This document shows positions 33,250 to 43,996 of a DNA stretch of 64,000 nt, in pieces (the first letter of the stretch is position 1; each line of letters starts with the position of its first letter). The notes under the pieces are model-generated. The model worked only from the letters and a program-made list of their open reading frames with translations, did not search any database and had not been told where the DNA came from. The position numbers were made by a program, and so were the translations under genes. This DNA is from Saprospirales bacterium (GTDB lineage: Bacteria; Bacteroidota; Bacteroidia; Chitinophagales; Saprospiraceae): assembly GCA_016703765.1 (NCBI GenBank), contig JADJBL010000003.1, positions 1 to 64,000 of the forward strand. The letters are read 5' to 3'.

Positions 33250-33654
33250 AAAGTACCTTCCTGAAACGGGAAAGCAACTGGTAATAAAAAGGGCAGATGG
33301 TTGGCAAGTCGCAAGGGGGGCCAGACCCCCCCCCCCCACCATAGATTATTCCCATCCCCCAAAAGGCGCCAACTCCGGGGAAAACCTTGCCCTGGCCTGT
33401 GGAGGTGCAATGCCCATAAATATACCAAGACGGAAGCTTTGGACCCAATAACCGGAGAATTGGTTCCGCTTTACCATCCCAGAAAAGAAACCTGGGTAGC
33501 TCATTTCGATTGGGATGCTGATTTTCTTCAAATAATCGGAATTACCCCTTCAGGACGGGCAACCGTCAGGGCTTTGAATTTGAATCGCCCCGAGCTGGTC
33601 AATCTCCGCGAAATCCTCTTATTTACCGGAGAACATCCGCCACTTCACTTATGA
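33242..33654 (+). CDS. HNH endonuclease-like protein, frameshifted
   Basis: From ATG 33242 (MPRKYLPETGKQLVIKRADGW) the protein should continue like VxxRAxxxCEYC, but a run of 12 C near 33328-33340 and further indels scramble the first half. The frame recovers as GANSGENLALACGG, then CNAHKYTKTEALDPITGELVPLYHPRKETWVAHFDWDADF and ends RPELVNLREILLFTGEHPP. The blocks NLALACxGCNxHKYxKT and LFHPRxxxWxxHFxW are typical of one HNH group. The first catalytic His of HNH (normally IxHIxPxSxGG) cannot be read in the damaged stretch. It overlaps the truA ATG by four bases, forming a coupled three-gene unit. Confidence 0.6.
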
Positions 33655-34409
33655 AATTCTTCCTCCACCTCGCCTACAAAGGAACCCGCTATCACGGCTG
33701 GCAGCGCCAACCCGGCCACCCGACCGTGCAGGAAACCCTGGAAGGCGCCCTGGGGCAAATGCTGGGCAAAAAGATCACCTGTATCGGCTGCGGGAGGACC
33801 GACGCCGGAGTGCACGCCAGCCAGTATTTTTGCCATATCGTGGTGGATCAGGGTTTCGATTTCGATCCGGTCTTCCGCCTCAACAAAATGCTGCCGGACG
33901 ATATTTCCATCTTCGATCTGTTCGAAGTGGACCGCGACGCCCACGCGCAGCGCGATGCCCTCGAAAGGACATACACCTATCGAATTCATACCGCCAAAAA
34001 TGCATTTCTAAGCGAGGTGAGCGGCTATTATCCGGCTGAAAATCTGGATGTGGGGACATTGAAAGCCGCCGCAGAAATGGTGGCGGCGCAGCGCGACTTC
34101 CGGTACATGTGCAGAAAGCCGGCGGTTTACAAAAGCACGGATTGCGATCTGAGGGCCGCCGAATGGCGGGAAGAAGAGGACGGGCGATTGTCCTTCCGGA
34201 TCAGCGCCAACCGATTTTTAAAAGGGATGGTGCGCCTGCTGGTGGGCAATATGCTGGAAACGGGCTACGGAAGGCTCGGCCTGGATGAGTTTAAAGACCT
34301 GATGGAAGGCCGCCGGCCGGTGAGCTCCTATCCATTCGCCTACCCGCAGGGCCTGTATCTATCGGAAGTGAAGTACCCCTATCAGTCGATCCTCAGGTCT
34401 TCCACGTAA
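33651..34409 (+). CDS. truA: tRNA pseudouridine(38-40) synthase TruA, first copy
   Basis: The 252-residue enzyme converts U38, U39 and U40 in the tRNA anticodon arm to pseudouridine. It has the TruA opening (YKGTRYHGWQRQP), the catalytic-Asp block [12 protein letters not shown] with nucleophile Asp at about 48, and RISANRFLKGMVRLLVGNMLETG near the end. Nothing is missing. A second truA (37248-38000, minus) occurs 2.8 kb away; the two share the family blocks but differ widely elsewhere. This copy is coupled to an HNH gene, so it may have moved with it. Its 3' end overlaps the convergent lolA by 28 bases. Confidence 0.9.
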   Translation: MKFFLHLAYKGTRYHGWQRQPGHPTVQETLEGALGQMLGKKITCIGCGRTDAGVHASQYFCHIVVDQGFDFDPVFRLNKMLPDDISIFDLFEVDRDAHAQRDALERTYTYRIHTAKNAFLSEVSGYYPAENLDVGTLKAAAEMVAAQRDFRYMCRKPAVYKSTDCDLRAAEWREEEDGRLSFRISANRFLKGMVRLLVGNMLETGYGRLGLDEFKDLMEGRRPVSSYPFAYPQGLYLSEVKYPYQSILRSST

Positions 34410-35075
34410 CAATCCGGGCACTGGGTTTTGGTCCAGCTAAAGGTGCCGGCCGGGTAGCTGAGGTTGGTTTTGAAGGTGCTGAGGGTGAGCGTATAGCGCG
34501 AGCCGTCCTTTGCGAAAGCCTTGATGCGCTTGATCTGGCTGCTGGCCTTGTCGACGCTCAGCCGGAGTTTGGAGTATTCCGAGTCGGCGTCCAGGGGTTT
34601 GAATTCGATGTCCTGCACGATCTTGCCGGCCTCCGGTGTATTCGTTGGAGAGGACGTAGACGTAGTCTTCGCGCTCGTAGATGCGGAGCATATCCATGGG
34701 GGAGAGGAAGCCGGACTCTTCGTCCTCCTCGAAATTATTGATCTGCACCTCCTTGTTTTCCTTCAGGTAGAGCCAGATGGATTTTCCATCGCAAATGAGG
34801 TGTTGGGTTGCCAATTCCAGCCGGTATTGTTTCCCCTGCTGGATCATCTTGCCGGTTTGTTCCTCCTTCTCGTCGGCGCCGGGGAATTCGATCGTAAGGT
34901 TGAAGGTAGCTTCCACCGATTGGTAGGCCTCGTATTTGGCCTTTACTTTTTCCAGCACCGCCCGGGCCTCGGGATCCGAATCGCTCGCCTTGGTGTATTG
35001 GTTTGAGCCGGGTTGAGCGCTAACTGCGAGCGCAAATAAGCCGAAGAAGAGGCCGGAAAATATGGATTTTAACAT
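34382..35075 (-). CDS. lolA: Outer-membrane lipoprotein carrier LolA, frameshifted
   Basis: ATG 35075 opens MLKSIFSGLFFGLFALAVSAQ, a signal peptide. The mature part has AVLEKVKAKYEAYQSVEATFNLTIEFPG and QYRLELATQHLICDGKSIWLYLKENKEVQINNFE, a LolA-type unclosed barrel. After YVYVLSNEYTGG an indel near 34625-34640 shifts the frame; the adjacent frame continues KIVQDIEFKPLDADSEYSKLRLSVD and ends KTQCPDCYVEDLRID at 34382. LolA carries lipoproteins across the periplasm and is essential in many species, so this indel is more likely a sequencing error. The gene overlaps the convergent truA by 28 bases. Confidence 0.75.
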
Positions 35076-35217
35076 AGTATGGTCGTTTTACCGCTTGATA
35101 AACGATATCGGGGTGCAAATATTGATAAAGGAACGGAGAGGGGGGTGTTAATGAGTGTTAATTTGCTTCGATCTACAAATGGTCGTATTTTAGGAGAGCA
35201 AAACAGATCGTTATTCC

Positions 35218-37253
35218 ATGCGCTTCTTCACCGCCCTTTTACTGGCCGTTTGTTTTTTTGCACTGCCGCCTGCGGCGAAATGCCAAACACCCTCCTTCCA
35301 AATGTCCATGGACATAGCCGGCCACCGTTTGGGAGATTTGATGGTCAATGAAAATGACCAGATTGTAGCATTGTTTTACGGCCCTCCCTACACTATTTTT
35401 TCCCACTACTTATATTTAATGGATGTTACGAATGGGGTTGATTCTCAAAATGCCATACGGTTATCTATGGGCTCACAGTCCAATTTTTAAAGTCTTACGG
35501 AACCAGCTTTCAATTGGACAGGGTAATCCTGCTTGAACCTACAACTTTGGGTCCTTGCTTAATAAGTTATGATATTAATACGGACGAGATTTGGACAAGG
35601 CATTCGACAAGCAGTTTGAGTGCTGATTTTATCGTGGATGAAACGGGAAATATTCTTGCTGTAATTACCCCCTACACTGGTTTTCCACAAAGTCCGTATC
35701 CAGCACCGGATGTAGCAGAGTTGTTTTACCTCGATTCCTTGGGGGCTACCATCTGGCGCAGGGGTTTGCGTTTTTCCAAACCCGGCTTTTCATCCTTCGA
35801 ACTGGTTACCGAGGAACTTGGTCTGATTCCCGGTATCGGCTATTATTTGACGGGCAGGTTCGAAAACTATAATAACTCGGGGCTCGACGAATATTTCGTC
35901 ATGAAACTGAATCTCGACGGAACCCCCGCGATCATGAAAACGATCGGGGCGCACGAACTGGATCAATTCTACATCGGCATCGACGGCATCTACCTGCTGG
36001 GCAAGACGACCTCGCCTCTTCCCTTCACGGGCAACGAAGCCAATGCCCTGCTGGCAAAATTCGATCCGGAACTCAACCTGCAATGGGCCAAAGTATTTTA
36101 CGGAGAGGCCTTTGAATATTCGAAATCTACCCTGAGCATCGCGCAGGACGGAACCCTCGTCCTGGGCTACTCCACTTGGGCCTTCCGGTGGCGGGCAGGT
36201 TGGACGGAGCGGGCAATATCCTTTGGCAAAAAGGCTACCCCCTTGTACGAGCCGCAGATCGATGCCCTGCGGACGGGTCCTGTTGCTGGCTACCCAATAT
36301 CACTTTGATCTACAGGCGAGGTCTTTGTTCAATCGATTATCGCCAAACCGACCCCTCCGGAGATATTCAAAATTGCGAGACCTTTCCGACCTGCTTGAAA
36401 AGCGTCGAGATTACCTTCAATGAGGGTATTTTTCAGGCAGACACTTTTGAAATTGACGATCTGGGGACCTTGGAGCTGGATAAAGAACCGGCACAGTTCG
36501 GTTTTTCCGAATTCTGTGATATCCCGCCTGCCCCTTCGCCGGAGTTTGTGATCCCGGATACGCTCTGCGTGGGAGACAGCGTACGAACAAGCGGCGCCAA
36601 CAACGCGCTAGCCCACCGGGTCAGGTGGAGGCTCATCGGGGGGGTGGACAGCGTTCAGTTCGACTCCACCATCTTCGGGTATCGTTTTCAAAATCCGGGA
36701 GAATATACCCTTCAGCAAACCGTGTGGTTCCTGGGATGCGGCTATAGCAGCGAAAGGACGATTACCGTGCTGGAACCGCTGGAAGCCAGGATCCGCCCGG
36801 AGGGCGTTGTGTGCGAGCCCCCTCCCCTCAACCTGACTGTGAGCAGCAACCGTCCGCTGACCGATTATATATGGAGCACGGGGCAGAGAAATCCCGAACT
36901 GAGCGTTTCACAGTCCGGTATCTATTCGGTCGCGGTGAGCGACGGGTATTGCCTGGACGCCGATACCGTTTCGATTTCTTTTTTATTGAAAGCCCAAATC
37001 TACCTGCCCAATACATTTAGTCCCAACGGCGATGGGATCAACGACGTATTCTTTCCCCAAGGAACGGACTTCGTGCCCGTCCGCCTATGGGTTTACGACC
37101 GATGGGGAGGGCTGGCGGCATTGGAAGAAGGCCCGGAAGCGCGCTGGGATGGGGGAAATGCTCAGCAGGGGACGTGTCGTTTTGGAACCAAAACGGGGAA
37201 AAAAGAGAAGAGAGAGGGGCTTTATGAAAGGATTAATTCGCATAATTTCATAA
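35218..37253 (+). pseudogene. Type IX secreted protein with gliding-motility-type C-terminus, frameshifted
   Basis: ATG 35218 gives a signal peptide (MRFFTALLLAVCFFALPPAAK). The frame breaks near 35490, near 36200 and near 37190. The pieces read as a beta-propeller-like region (about 35300-36300), a PKD/Ig-like region (DTLCVGDSVRTSGANNALAHRVRW... with SQSGIYSVAVSDGYCLDADTVSI), and a gliding-motility-associated C-terminus (IYLPNTFSPNGDGINDVFFP, VYDRWGG). The expected protein is about 670 residues, and its C-terminal domain is the usual type IX sorting signal. Whether it is broken in the cell or only in this sequence is open. Confidence 0.7.
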
Positions 37254-38000
37254 CGCCTCCGGATATTTCACCCCCGTCAAATACAGCCCCTCCGGCGGCA
37301 CGCTCCAGCTTTTGGCGAAGCGCGTCTGCTGGTCCATCGCCTCTTTGATCTCTTCGAGGGAAACTTCGTCCATGCCCACGTTCAGGCACATGCCCACGAT
37401 GAGGCGCACCATGCCGCGCAGGAAGCGGTTGGAAGTGATGTAGAAAACCATTCGGTCGTTGTCCGGGTCGTGGCGCCACTCGGCGCGCTGGAGGTCGCAG
37501 CGCATGGAGGTGTCGTCGGTATTGGATTTGCAAAAGGGGAAGAACGTGTCGTAGTCCAGCAAGAGGCGGGCGGCCTCCTCCATCTTGCCGAAGTCCAGCC
37601 GGCGGCGGAAAGGGAAAAAATAAGCCAGATCGGTGCTGAAAGGATTTTTGGACAGACTGACGTAATATTCGTAGCTCCGCTCGAAAGCGTCGAAGCGGGC
37701 GTGGGCATCGGGCTGGACGGGGAAAAAGCGCCGGAAGGCGATGTCCGGCGGCAGAAATTTATTGAGCCGGGAGAGAAAGCCCTCCGGAAATTCCCCCTCG
37801 AAATCGAAATGCAGGTAATACTCCTTCGCATGCACGCCCGCGTCCGTGCGACCGCAGCCGGTCACGTCGATAGACCGGGCCAGGATGGTCGACAAGGCGT
37901 TTTCGACGATGATCTGCACGCTGGGCTTAGGGCTTTCCTGTCTTTGCCAACCCACGTAGCGGGTTCCTCGGTAACACAATTCGGCGAAGTAACGCATCAA
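37248..38000 (-). CDS. truA: tRNA pseudouridine(38-40) synthase TruA, second copy
   Basis: The 250-residue protein has [14 protein letters not shown], the catalytic block [20 protein letters not shown] with Asp nucleophile, and [22 protein letters not shown], so it should be active. It overlaps clpX by four bases (ATGA), making it the fourth gene of tig-clpP-clpX-truA. This position in a housekeeping operon suggests it is the resident copy, while the one at 33651 is the extra one. Two truA copies in one genome are unusual; the second may have a different tRNA specificity. Confidence 0.9.
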   Translation of the reverse strand: MMRYFAELCYRGTRYVGWQRQESPKPSVQIIVENALSTILARSIDVTGCGRTDAGVHAKEYYLHFDFEGEFPEGFLSRLNKFLPPDIAFRRFFPVQPDAHARFDAFERSYEYYVSLSKNPFSTDLAYFFPFRRRLDFGKMEEAARLLLDYDTFFPFCKSNTDDTSMRCDLQRAEWRHDPDNDRMVFYITSNRFLRGMVRLIVGMCLNVGMDEVSLEEIKEAMDQQTRFAKSWSVPPEGLYLTGVKYPEAL

Positions 38001-39247
38001 GCCGCCTTCAACTTATGAAATTTGGAGGTGGAAAGCTTGTTCATCGCGTAGGGCAGGTCCACCTCGAAGCGGTCCACGTTTTTCTGGGAAGGAAGCTCGA
38101 ACATGGCGTCGGTCATGATCGCCTCGCAGATGGAGCGCAGGCCCCGGGCGCCGAGGTTGTATTCCATGGCCTTCTCGGCGATGTAGTGAATGGCCTCCGT
38201 CGTGAAGCTGAGCTTGATGCCCTCCAGTTCGAAGAGCTTGACGTATTGTTTTACCAGGGAGTTGCGCGGCTCGGTCAGGATATTGCGCAGCGACTCCAGG
38301 TCGAGGGGCTCCAGGTAGGCCAGCACGGGCAGACGGCCGACGAGTTCGGGGATGAGGCCGTAGGATTTGAGGTCCTGGTGGTTGACGTACTGGAGGAGGT
38401 TGTCCTTGTCGACCTGTGGCTGGTTTTTGTTGTGGAAACCGATGACCTGTGTGTTGACCCTCCGGGCGATGAGCTTTTCGATGCCATCGAAAGCGCCGCC
38501 GCAGATAAACAGGATATTCTGGGTATTGATCTTGACCAGCTTCTGTTCCGGGTGTTTACGTCCGCCCTGCGGCGGTACATTGACGTCAGTACCCTCCAGC
38601 ATTTTGAGCAGGGCTTGCTGCACGCCTTCGCCCGACACGTCGCGGGTGATGGACGGGTTGTCGGACTTCCGGGAGATCTTGTCGATCTCGTCGATATAGA
38701 CGATACCCCGTTCGGCCGACTGGATGTTGTAGTCGCAGACCTGGAGCAGGCGGCTCAGGATGCTTTCCACGTCCTCGCCTACGTAGCCGGCCTCCGTAAA
38801 CACCGTGGCGTCTACGATGGAGAAAGGAACGTTGAGGAACTTGGCGATGGTTTTCGCCATGAGCGTCTTGCCCGTGCCGGTCCGGCCGACGAACACGACG
38901 TTCGATTTTTCGATCTCCACATCGTCGCTGACCACCTGCTTGAGGCGTTTGTAGTGGTTGTAAACCGCTACGGACAGATATTTCTTGGCGTCATCCTGGC
39001 CGATGATGTATTGGTCCAGGTGGCCCTTTATCATGCTGGGGGTGATATTGTCCGGGAAAAAGAAGTCGTTGGTCTTGGCCTGCTTGCGCTTGCCCTGGCC
39101 GTCGTACAACTCTTCCTGGATGATCTCGGAGGCCTGTTCGACGCACATTTCGCAGATATGCGCATCGATCCCCGCGATGAGGATCAGGGCCTCGGATTTA
39201 TCCCGCCCGCAAAAGGAGCATCGATAACTAGGTTTGTTTTTCCGCAT
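37997..39247 (-). CDS. clpX: ATP-dependent Clp protease ATP-binding subunit ClpX
   Basis: The 416-residue AAA+ unfoldase begins with a C4 zinc finger ([10 protein letters not shown] ... [10 protein letters not shown]), followed by Walker A ([13 protein letters not shown], about 122-134), Walker B ([10 protein letters not shown]), and the IGF loop that docks on ClpP (QVIGFHNK region). It threads tagged substrates, including SsrA-tagged proteins made with the smpB gene found at 48.4 kb, into ClpP. It lies seven bases after clpP. Confidence 0.97.
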   Translation of the reverse strand: MRKNKPSYRCSFCGRDKSEALILIAGIDAHICEMCVEQASEIIQEELYDGQGKRKQAKTNDFFFPDNITPSMIKGHLDQYIIGQDDAKKYLSVAVYNHYKRLKQVVSDDVEIEKSNVVFVGRTGTGKTLMAKTIAKFLNVPFSIVDATVFTEAGYVGEDVESILSRLLQVCDYNIQSAERGIVYIDEIDKISRKSDNPSITRDVSGEGVQQALLKMLEGTDVNVPPQGGRKHPEQKLVKINTQNILFICGGAFDGIEKLIARRVNTQVIGFHNKNQPQVDKDNLLQYVNHQDLKSYGLIPELVGRLPVLAYLEPLDLESLRNILTEPRNSLVKQYVKLFELEGIKLSFTTEAIHYIAEKAMEYNLGARGLRSICEAIMTDAMFELPSQKNVDRFEVDLPYAMNKLSTSKFHKLKAA

Positions 39248-39254
39248 GGACCAA

Positions 39255-39935
39255 TTATTTTTCTTTACGGGGACTGCTTCTGTCGAGCACTTCGTCGACT
39301 AATCCGTATGCCTGGGCATCCTGGGCGGTCATCCAGTTGTCGCGATCGCAATCCCTTTCAATTTCTTCGTAGGTTTTGCCAGTATGGTTGGCCAGGATAT
39401 CGTAAAGCGATTTTTGCTGTTCTTTGACCAGTTTGTAGTAGATCTCCATTTCGGTGACCTGGCCCTGCATGCCGCCCAGCGGTTGGTGGATCATGACGCG
39501 GCTGTGCTTGAGGCAGGTGCGTTTGCCCTTGGTCCCGGCTGCGAGCAGCACGGCGCCCATCGAAGCGGCCAGGCCGGTGCAGATGGTGCTGATATCCGGG
39601 GCCACGTATTGCATGGTGTCGTAAATGCCGAGTCCGGCCAGCACAGAGCCGCCGGGGCTGTTTACGAACATGGTGATATCGCGCTTGGGATCGGCGGATT
39701 CGAGGAAAAGCAACTGGGCCTGGACGATGTTGGCCACGTCGTCGCTGACGGGGGTGCCCAGGAAGATAATGCGGTCCATCATGAGGCGGGAGAACACGTC
39801 CAATACGGATACGTTCAGTTGCCGTTCTTCGATGATGTAGGGAGTGAGGCTTTGAAGGGAGTACCGCTCCACCTGCTGGCTTCCGAGCCCCAGGTGTTTG
39901 GTGGCGTATTTCATGAATTCGTCCTTAGGGAACAT
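39255..39935 (-). CDS. clpP: ATP-dependent Clp protease proteolytic subunit ClpP
   Basis: The 226-residue serine protease forms the tetradecameric chamber degraded-protein core with ClpX. Catalytic Ser lies in [14 protein letters not shown], His in [14 protein letters not shown], and Asp in the later region [41 protein letters not shown] is the substrate-binding strand. An N-terminal extension of about 25 residues could be a propeptide. Neighbour order tig-clpP-clpX is the common bacterial one. Confidence 0.97.
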   Translation of the reverse strand: MFPKDEFMKYATKHLGLGSQQVERYSLQSLTPYIIEERQLNVSVLDVFSRLMMDRIIFLGTPVSDDVANIVQAQLLFLESADPKRDITMFVNSPGGSVLAGLGIYDTMQYVAPDISTICTGLAASMGAVLLAAGTKGKRTCLKHSRVMIHQPLGGMQGQVTEMEIYYKLVKEQQKSLYDILANHTGKTYEEIERDCDRDNWMTAQDAQAYGLVDEVLDRSSPRKEK

Positions 39936-40022
39936 AGAGGGTGATTTTTCAATTAAAAAACTCGTTTCTGTGAAGTAAAATAGAAACGCCGCATTTCGGG
40001 AACAAGTTGAAAGCGGGAAGAT

Positions 40023-41411
40023 TTACCCAGGTCTTTTTTCGTAGAGCGCCATTTCTTTTTCGGACAACTCCTTGAAGGCGACCGGGGTTTCTTTCACCCC
40101 AACGGCTCCCTCGATGGTGCGGTAAACCTTTTCCTCGAGCAGGTCTTCGGCAACTCTTTCGAGCTGTTTCTCGTCCTGCATCAGGCGGTCGATGGTGCTC
40201 TGGATCACGGTTTCGTCGAGCTGGTAGCCCACCGATTCGTTGATCCGGCGGGCGAAGTCCCCGCGGACCTCCTCTTCGGTGATCTCGAGGTTATTATCGC
40301 GGATGAGTTTATTCCGGATCAGCGACCAGCGAAGACTTTCGGCGAAGCGGTCGAAGGTTTTTTCTACTTCCTCCGGGGTGTTTTTTTCGTCGGTCGTAGC
40401 CAGCCAGCGCTTGAGGAACTCCTCCGGCAATTCGAGTTGCTCGCGGTTGAGGTCGAGGAGTCGTTTGCGCAGGCTTTGGGAAAACAGGCTGCCTGCCCGC
40501 CGCGTGAAGTACTGGCCGAGTTCCTCGCGGATGCGTTCTTTGGCTTCCTCGACGCTGGTTACGACGCCCTCGCCGAAATAGGAATCGAACATAGCCTGGT
40601 CCATAGGCGGCAGCTCGGCCCGGCGGATGCGCTCGATGCGCCCTTCGAACTCCGTTCCGATCTCCCCGTCGGGTTCTTCTTCCAGCCCGAGGTAATACCG
40701 GCGCACATAGCCGTCATTGGCTTCTTTATTAATGGCAAAGGGGTTGAAGATGAATTTCTCGCCGACCTTTCTCTGCAGCATGTCCTTTTTGAAATCCGGA
40801 TCGAGTTCTTCGTCCAGGCGCAACGAAAAATGGTGGTGAATGCCGCCGTGTTTGTGGGCGCCGTTCTCCAGCTCTTCGGCGTGGAGGGTCAGCAGGTCGT
40901 CTTCGCGAATGGGGCCTTCCTCCACGTCTTCCAGCTTGCCCATGCGCCGGCGGATGCCTGCCAGGTCTTTTTCCACTTCCTCGTCGGTGATGTTGGGAAC
41001 GAAGCGCTCCACGACGTTGTCCGTGCCGAGGCCTTTGATGTCGAAAACAGGGGCCTTGCCGATGTCGAATTTGAATTCGAAATCGCCCGCCTGGGTCGGA
41101 TCGAAGGAAATCGGCGCCTGTTGAGGGGAAGCGATAGGATGGCCCAGGTAATTGGTGTCTTTGTCCTCCCGCAGAAAGTTATTGATCTCCTCCTGCAGCA
41201 GGTCGTTGATCACATCGGCGAGAATGGCCGGGCCGTAGGCCTTTTTCAGGTAGCCTTCCGGGGCTTTGCCTTTCCGAAAACCCTTGATATGCGAGCGGTG
41301 TTTGTAGTTCTTAAGTGCAGAATCAAAGGAATCGGCGTAGGATCCTTTATCGATAAGCACGGTTAGCGATGCGTTCAGTTGGTCGAGGTCTTCTTTTACT
41401 ACTTTTGACAT
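40023..41411 (-). CDS. tig: Trigger factor
   Basis: The 462-residue ribosome-bound chaperone has the N-terminal ribosome-docking motif KGFRKGKAP (about 43-51; the usual signature is GFRxGKxP), a central domain in place of the peptidyl-prolyl isomerase, and a helical C-terminal chaperone domain (about 270-440). Sequence HKHGGIHHH sits within the middle domain, and the isomerase domain looks diverged, as in other Bacteroidota. It heads the tig-clpP-clpX-truA operon. tRNA-Leu lies 52 bases upstream on the same strand. Confidence 0.9.
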   Translation of the reverse strand: MSKVVKEDLDQLNASLTVLIDKGSYADSFDSALKNYKHRSHIKGFRKGKAPEGYLKKAYGPAILADVINDLLQEEINNFLREDKDTNYLGHPIASPQQAPISFDPTQAGDFEFKFDIGKAPVFDIKGLGTDNVVERFVPNITDEEVEKDLAGIRRRMGKLEDVEEGPIREDDLLTLHAEELENGAHKHGGIHHHFSLRLDEELDPDFKKDMLQRKVGEKFIFNPFAINKEANDGYVRRYYLGLEEEPDGEIGTEFEGRIERIRRAELPPMDQAMFDSYFGEGVVTSVEEAKERIREELGQYFTRRAGSLFSQSLRKRLLDLNREQLELPEEFLKRWLATTDEKNTPEEVEKTFDRFAESLRWSLIRNKLIRDNNLEITEEEVRGDFARRINESVGYQLDETVIQSTIDRLMQDEKQLERVAEDLLEEKVYRTIEGAVGVKETPVAFKELSEKEMALYEKRPG

Positions 41412-41463
41412 GTTGTTTCAGAAAGGTTCTGATGAGATAAGGTTACGGACGGAGATAAAGTTG

Positions 41464-41545
41464 TACGGGTGGAGGGACTCGAACCCCCAAGCCTTTCGGC
41501 ACTAGATCCTAAGTCTAGCGCGTCTACCAGTTTCGCCACACCCGC
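41464..41545 (-). tRNA. tRNA-Leu (TAG)
   Basis: The minus strand gives a class II cloverleaf: acceptor GCGGGTG/CACCCGT, D-arm with TGGCGAAACTGGTAGACGC, anticodon loop CTTAGGA (anticodon TAG, Leu), a long variable arm (TGCCGAAAGGCT), and T-arm GGGTTCGAGTCC. CCA is not encoded. It lies upstream of tig. Confidence 0.95.
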
Positions 41546-41698
41546 TATTGCCCTTTTTGCAAAAGCGCTGCAAATATAGCTTATTTTAGCTCAATGGGAG
41601 AACCAATAAGCTAATTCTCCTTATAGAGGGCAGGAACGTTTGAAGGGGCAAAATCGTTCTCACCTAAGCAGATTATTCCCAATCAGGATAAAAACGAG

Positions 41699-41706
41699 TA
41701 AATTTG
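41699..41706 (+). promoter_or_regulatory. Bacteroidota -7 promoter box of the rel gene
   Basis: TAAATTTG matches TAnnTTTG, 46 bases before the start codon of the bifunctional (p)ppGpp enzyme. It probably drives the long downstream gene run. Confidence 0.55.
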
Positions 41707-41751
41707 CCGGCAGTTCCCGGCGCGGAAAGGTTATTCAATACAGGAACTAAT

Positions 41752-43971
41752 ATGGCTGAGGTTTCGATCATACAGGCAGAAGAAAAGCAACTGATACAAC
41801 GGGCATACCGGCAATTGCTTCGCTCCATCAAATCCGACCCGGATGATGTGGACCGCAGGAATATTCGCCTGGCTTACGAAATGGCGGTGGATGCGCACAG
41901 CAAACAACGCCGCAAATCGGGCGAACCCTATATCCTGCACCCCATTGAAGTAGCCCGGATCTGCTCGGAGGAGATCGGTTTGGGGCCGACGGCCATCGTC
42001 TGCGCCCTGCTCCACGACGTGGTGGAAGACACCGATGTGACCCTGACCGAGATCCGGGAAAAATTCGGCGAGCGCATCGCCCGCATCGTGGACGGCCTGA
42101 CCAAACTCGACGGCTCCTATAACAAGGATACTACGCAGGCCGAAAATTTCAAAAAAGTGCTCAGCACCCTCGTGGAAGACGTGAGGGTGGTCCTGATCAA
42201 AATGGCCGACCGCCTGCACAACATGCGCACCCTGGGCGCCATGCCCCGCCACAAACAACTCAAGATCGCCGCCGAAACCAGCTATATCTACGCCCCCCTC
42301 GCCCACCGACTGGGCCTCCATGCCATCAAGACCGAGTTTCAGGACCTCTGCTTCAAGATCACCGAACCCGAAGCTTACGGGGAGCTCGACCGCCAATTGC
42401 AGGAAACCAAACGCGAACGCTCGCGCTATATCAACGAATTTATCCGCCAGCTCACGAAAAAACTGGATGAGATCGGGGTGCCGTACCGGATCTTCGGCCG
42501 GCCCAAGGCGATCTCCTCTATCTGGAACAAGATCAAAAACAAATACGTCACCTTTGAAGAGGTTTACGACCTCTTTGCCGTGCGCATCGTGGTCGATGTA
42601 GAGCGTCTTAGGGAAAAAGCCGTCTGCTGGCACGTGTACTCCCTCGTGACGGATGTGTACAAACCGGTGCAGGAGCGGCTCAAGGACTGGATCACCACCC
42701 CCAAATCAAACGGCTACGAGTCCCTGCACACCACGGTGGTCGGCCCGAAGGGACGTTTCGTGGAGGTGCAAATCCGCACCGAACGAATGGACGAGATCGC
42801 CGAGCGCGGTTTTGCCGCCCACTGGAAATACAAAGGGGTCAACAACCAGGGCGACGTCTACGCCTCCTGGCTGGAAGGCATCCGGGAATTGTTGGAAAAC
42901 CCCAACAGCGACGCCCTAGAATTCATCAGCGATTTCAAGACCAACCTCTTCAACGAGGAGGTCTACATCTATACCCCGAAAGGGGACATGAAGGTGCTGC
43001 CAAAAGGTGCTACTGCCCTCGATTTTGCTTTCAGCATCCACTCCGATATCGGCTACCACTGTACCTCGGTGAAGGTCAACGGCAGGCTCGTGCCCATGGG
43101 GTATGAGCTGAAAAACGGCGACCAGATATCGGTGGTCACCAACCGGAACCAAAAGCCAAACGAAGGCTGGCTGAAAATGGTGGTCACCGGAAAGGCCAAG
43201 GCCAAGATTCGCTCTGCCATGAAGGAAGAGCGCCGGCAACAAGGGTTGATCGGGCGCGAGCACCTGGAGCGCAAGCTCAAAAACATGAAGGTCGATTTCG
43301 ATGCGGGCGTGGAATTCCTGGTCAAGCACTACAATTTCAACTCTCATATCGACTTCTATTTCGCCATTTCGACCGAGCAGTTCAACCTCTCGGAGGAAAT
43401 GAAGCAATTTCGGGTGGAAGCCGGAAAATTGGTGGAAGCCACTCCCGGGAACAAACCGGCCCAAAAGGGAGACGATGAGCAACCCCTGCTGAAACCCCAG
43501 ACCAAGTTTACCGGAAAGCCCAAACTACTGGTGGGTGGCGAACCGGCCGACCAATACACCTACTCCTTCGCATCCTGCTGCAACCCGCTGCCGGGAGACG
43601 ATATTTTCGCATTCCTCTCTCAAAATGCAGGCCTGAAGATCCACCGCACCAGTTGCCCCAACGCCGTGCACCTGATGGCCAATTACGGCTACCGCATCAT
43701 GAAGGCCGAATGGGTCTCCTCCCCCGATTCCAGATTTGTGGCGGACATCCAGATCACCGGCATCGACGATGGCCCAGGGATCATCGAACAACTGACCCAC
43801 GAGATATCCACCAAGCTGGGCGTGAATATCCGCTCCTTTAATATCCACGGCGACGAGGGCTATTTTGAAGGCAAGATCAGCCTTTTTATCGCCAACACCG
43901 ATCAGCTGAATATGGCAATTCGCACCCTGAAAAACTTGCGCAACGTTTCGACTGTTACAAGAATAGATTAA
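41752..43971 (+). CDS. Bifunctional (p)ppGpp synthetase/hydrolase (RelA/SpoT type)
   Basis: The 739-residue stringent-response enzyme has an HD hydrolase domain (about 45-195, with [10 protein letters not shown] and [12 protein letters not shown]), a synthetase domain (about 240-360, with [18 protein letters not shown] and [24 protein letters not shown]), a TGS domain (about 395-460, [31 protein letters not shown]), a zinc-finger-like block ([14 protein letters not shown]), and a C-terminal ACT domain. Both catalytic sites look intact. ATG 41752 was chosen over an upstream in-frame start because it fits the family N-terminus and the promoter distance. It leads a run of same-strand genes. Confidence 0.95.
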   Translation: MAEVSIIQAEEKQLIQRAYRQLLRSIKSDPDDVDRRNIRLAYEMAVDAHSKQRRKSGEPYILHPIEVARICSEEIGLGPTAIVCALLHDVVEDTDVTLTEIREKFGERIARIVDGLTKLDGSYNKDTTQAENFKKVLSTLVEDVRVVLIKMADRLHNMRTLGAMPRHKQLKIAAETSYIYAPLAHRLGLHAIKTEFQDLCFKITEPEAYGELDRQLQETKRERSRYINEFIRQLTKKLDEIGVPYRIFGRPKAISSIWNKIKNKYVTFEEVYDLFAVRIVVDVERLREKAVCWHVYSLVTDVYKPVQERLKDWITTPKSNGYESLHTTVVGPKGRFVEVQIRTERMDEIAERGFAAHWKYKGVNNQGDVYASWLEGIRELLENPNSDALEFISDFKTNLFNEEVYIYTPKGDMKVLPKGATALDFAFSIHSDIGYHCTSVKVNGRLVPMGYELKNGDQISVVTNRNQKPNEGWLKMVVTGKAKAKIRSAMKEERRQQGLIGREHLERKLKNMKVDFDAGVEFLVKHYNFNSHIDFYFAISTEQFNLSEEMKQFRVEAGKLVEATPGNKPAQKGDDEQPLLKPQTKFTGKPKLLVGGEPADQYTYSFASCCNPLPGDDIFAFLSQNAGLKIHRTSCPNAVHLMANYGYRIMKAEWVSSPDSRFVADIQITGIDDGPGIIEQLTHEISTKLGVNIRSFNIHGDEGYFEGKISLFIANTDQLNMAIRTLKNLRNVSTVTRID

Positions 43972-43996
43972 TTCTAAACAAGGTGAAACCCTCATC

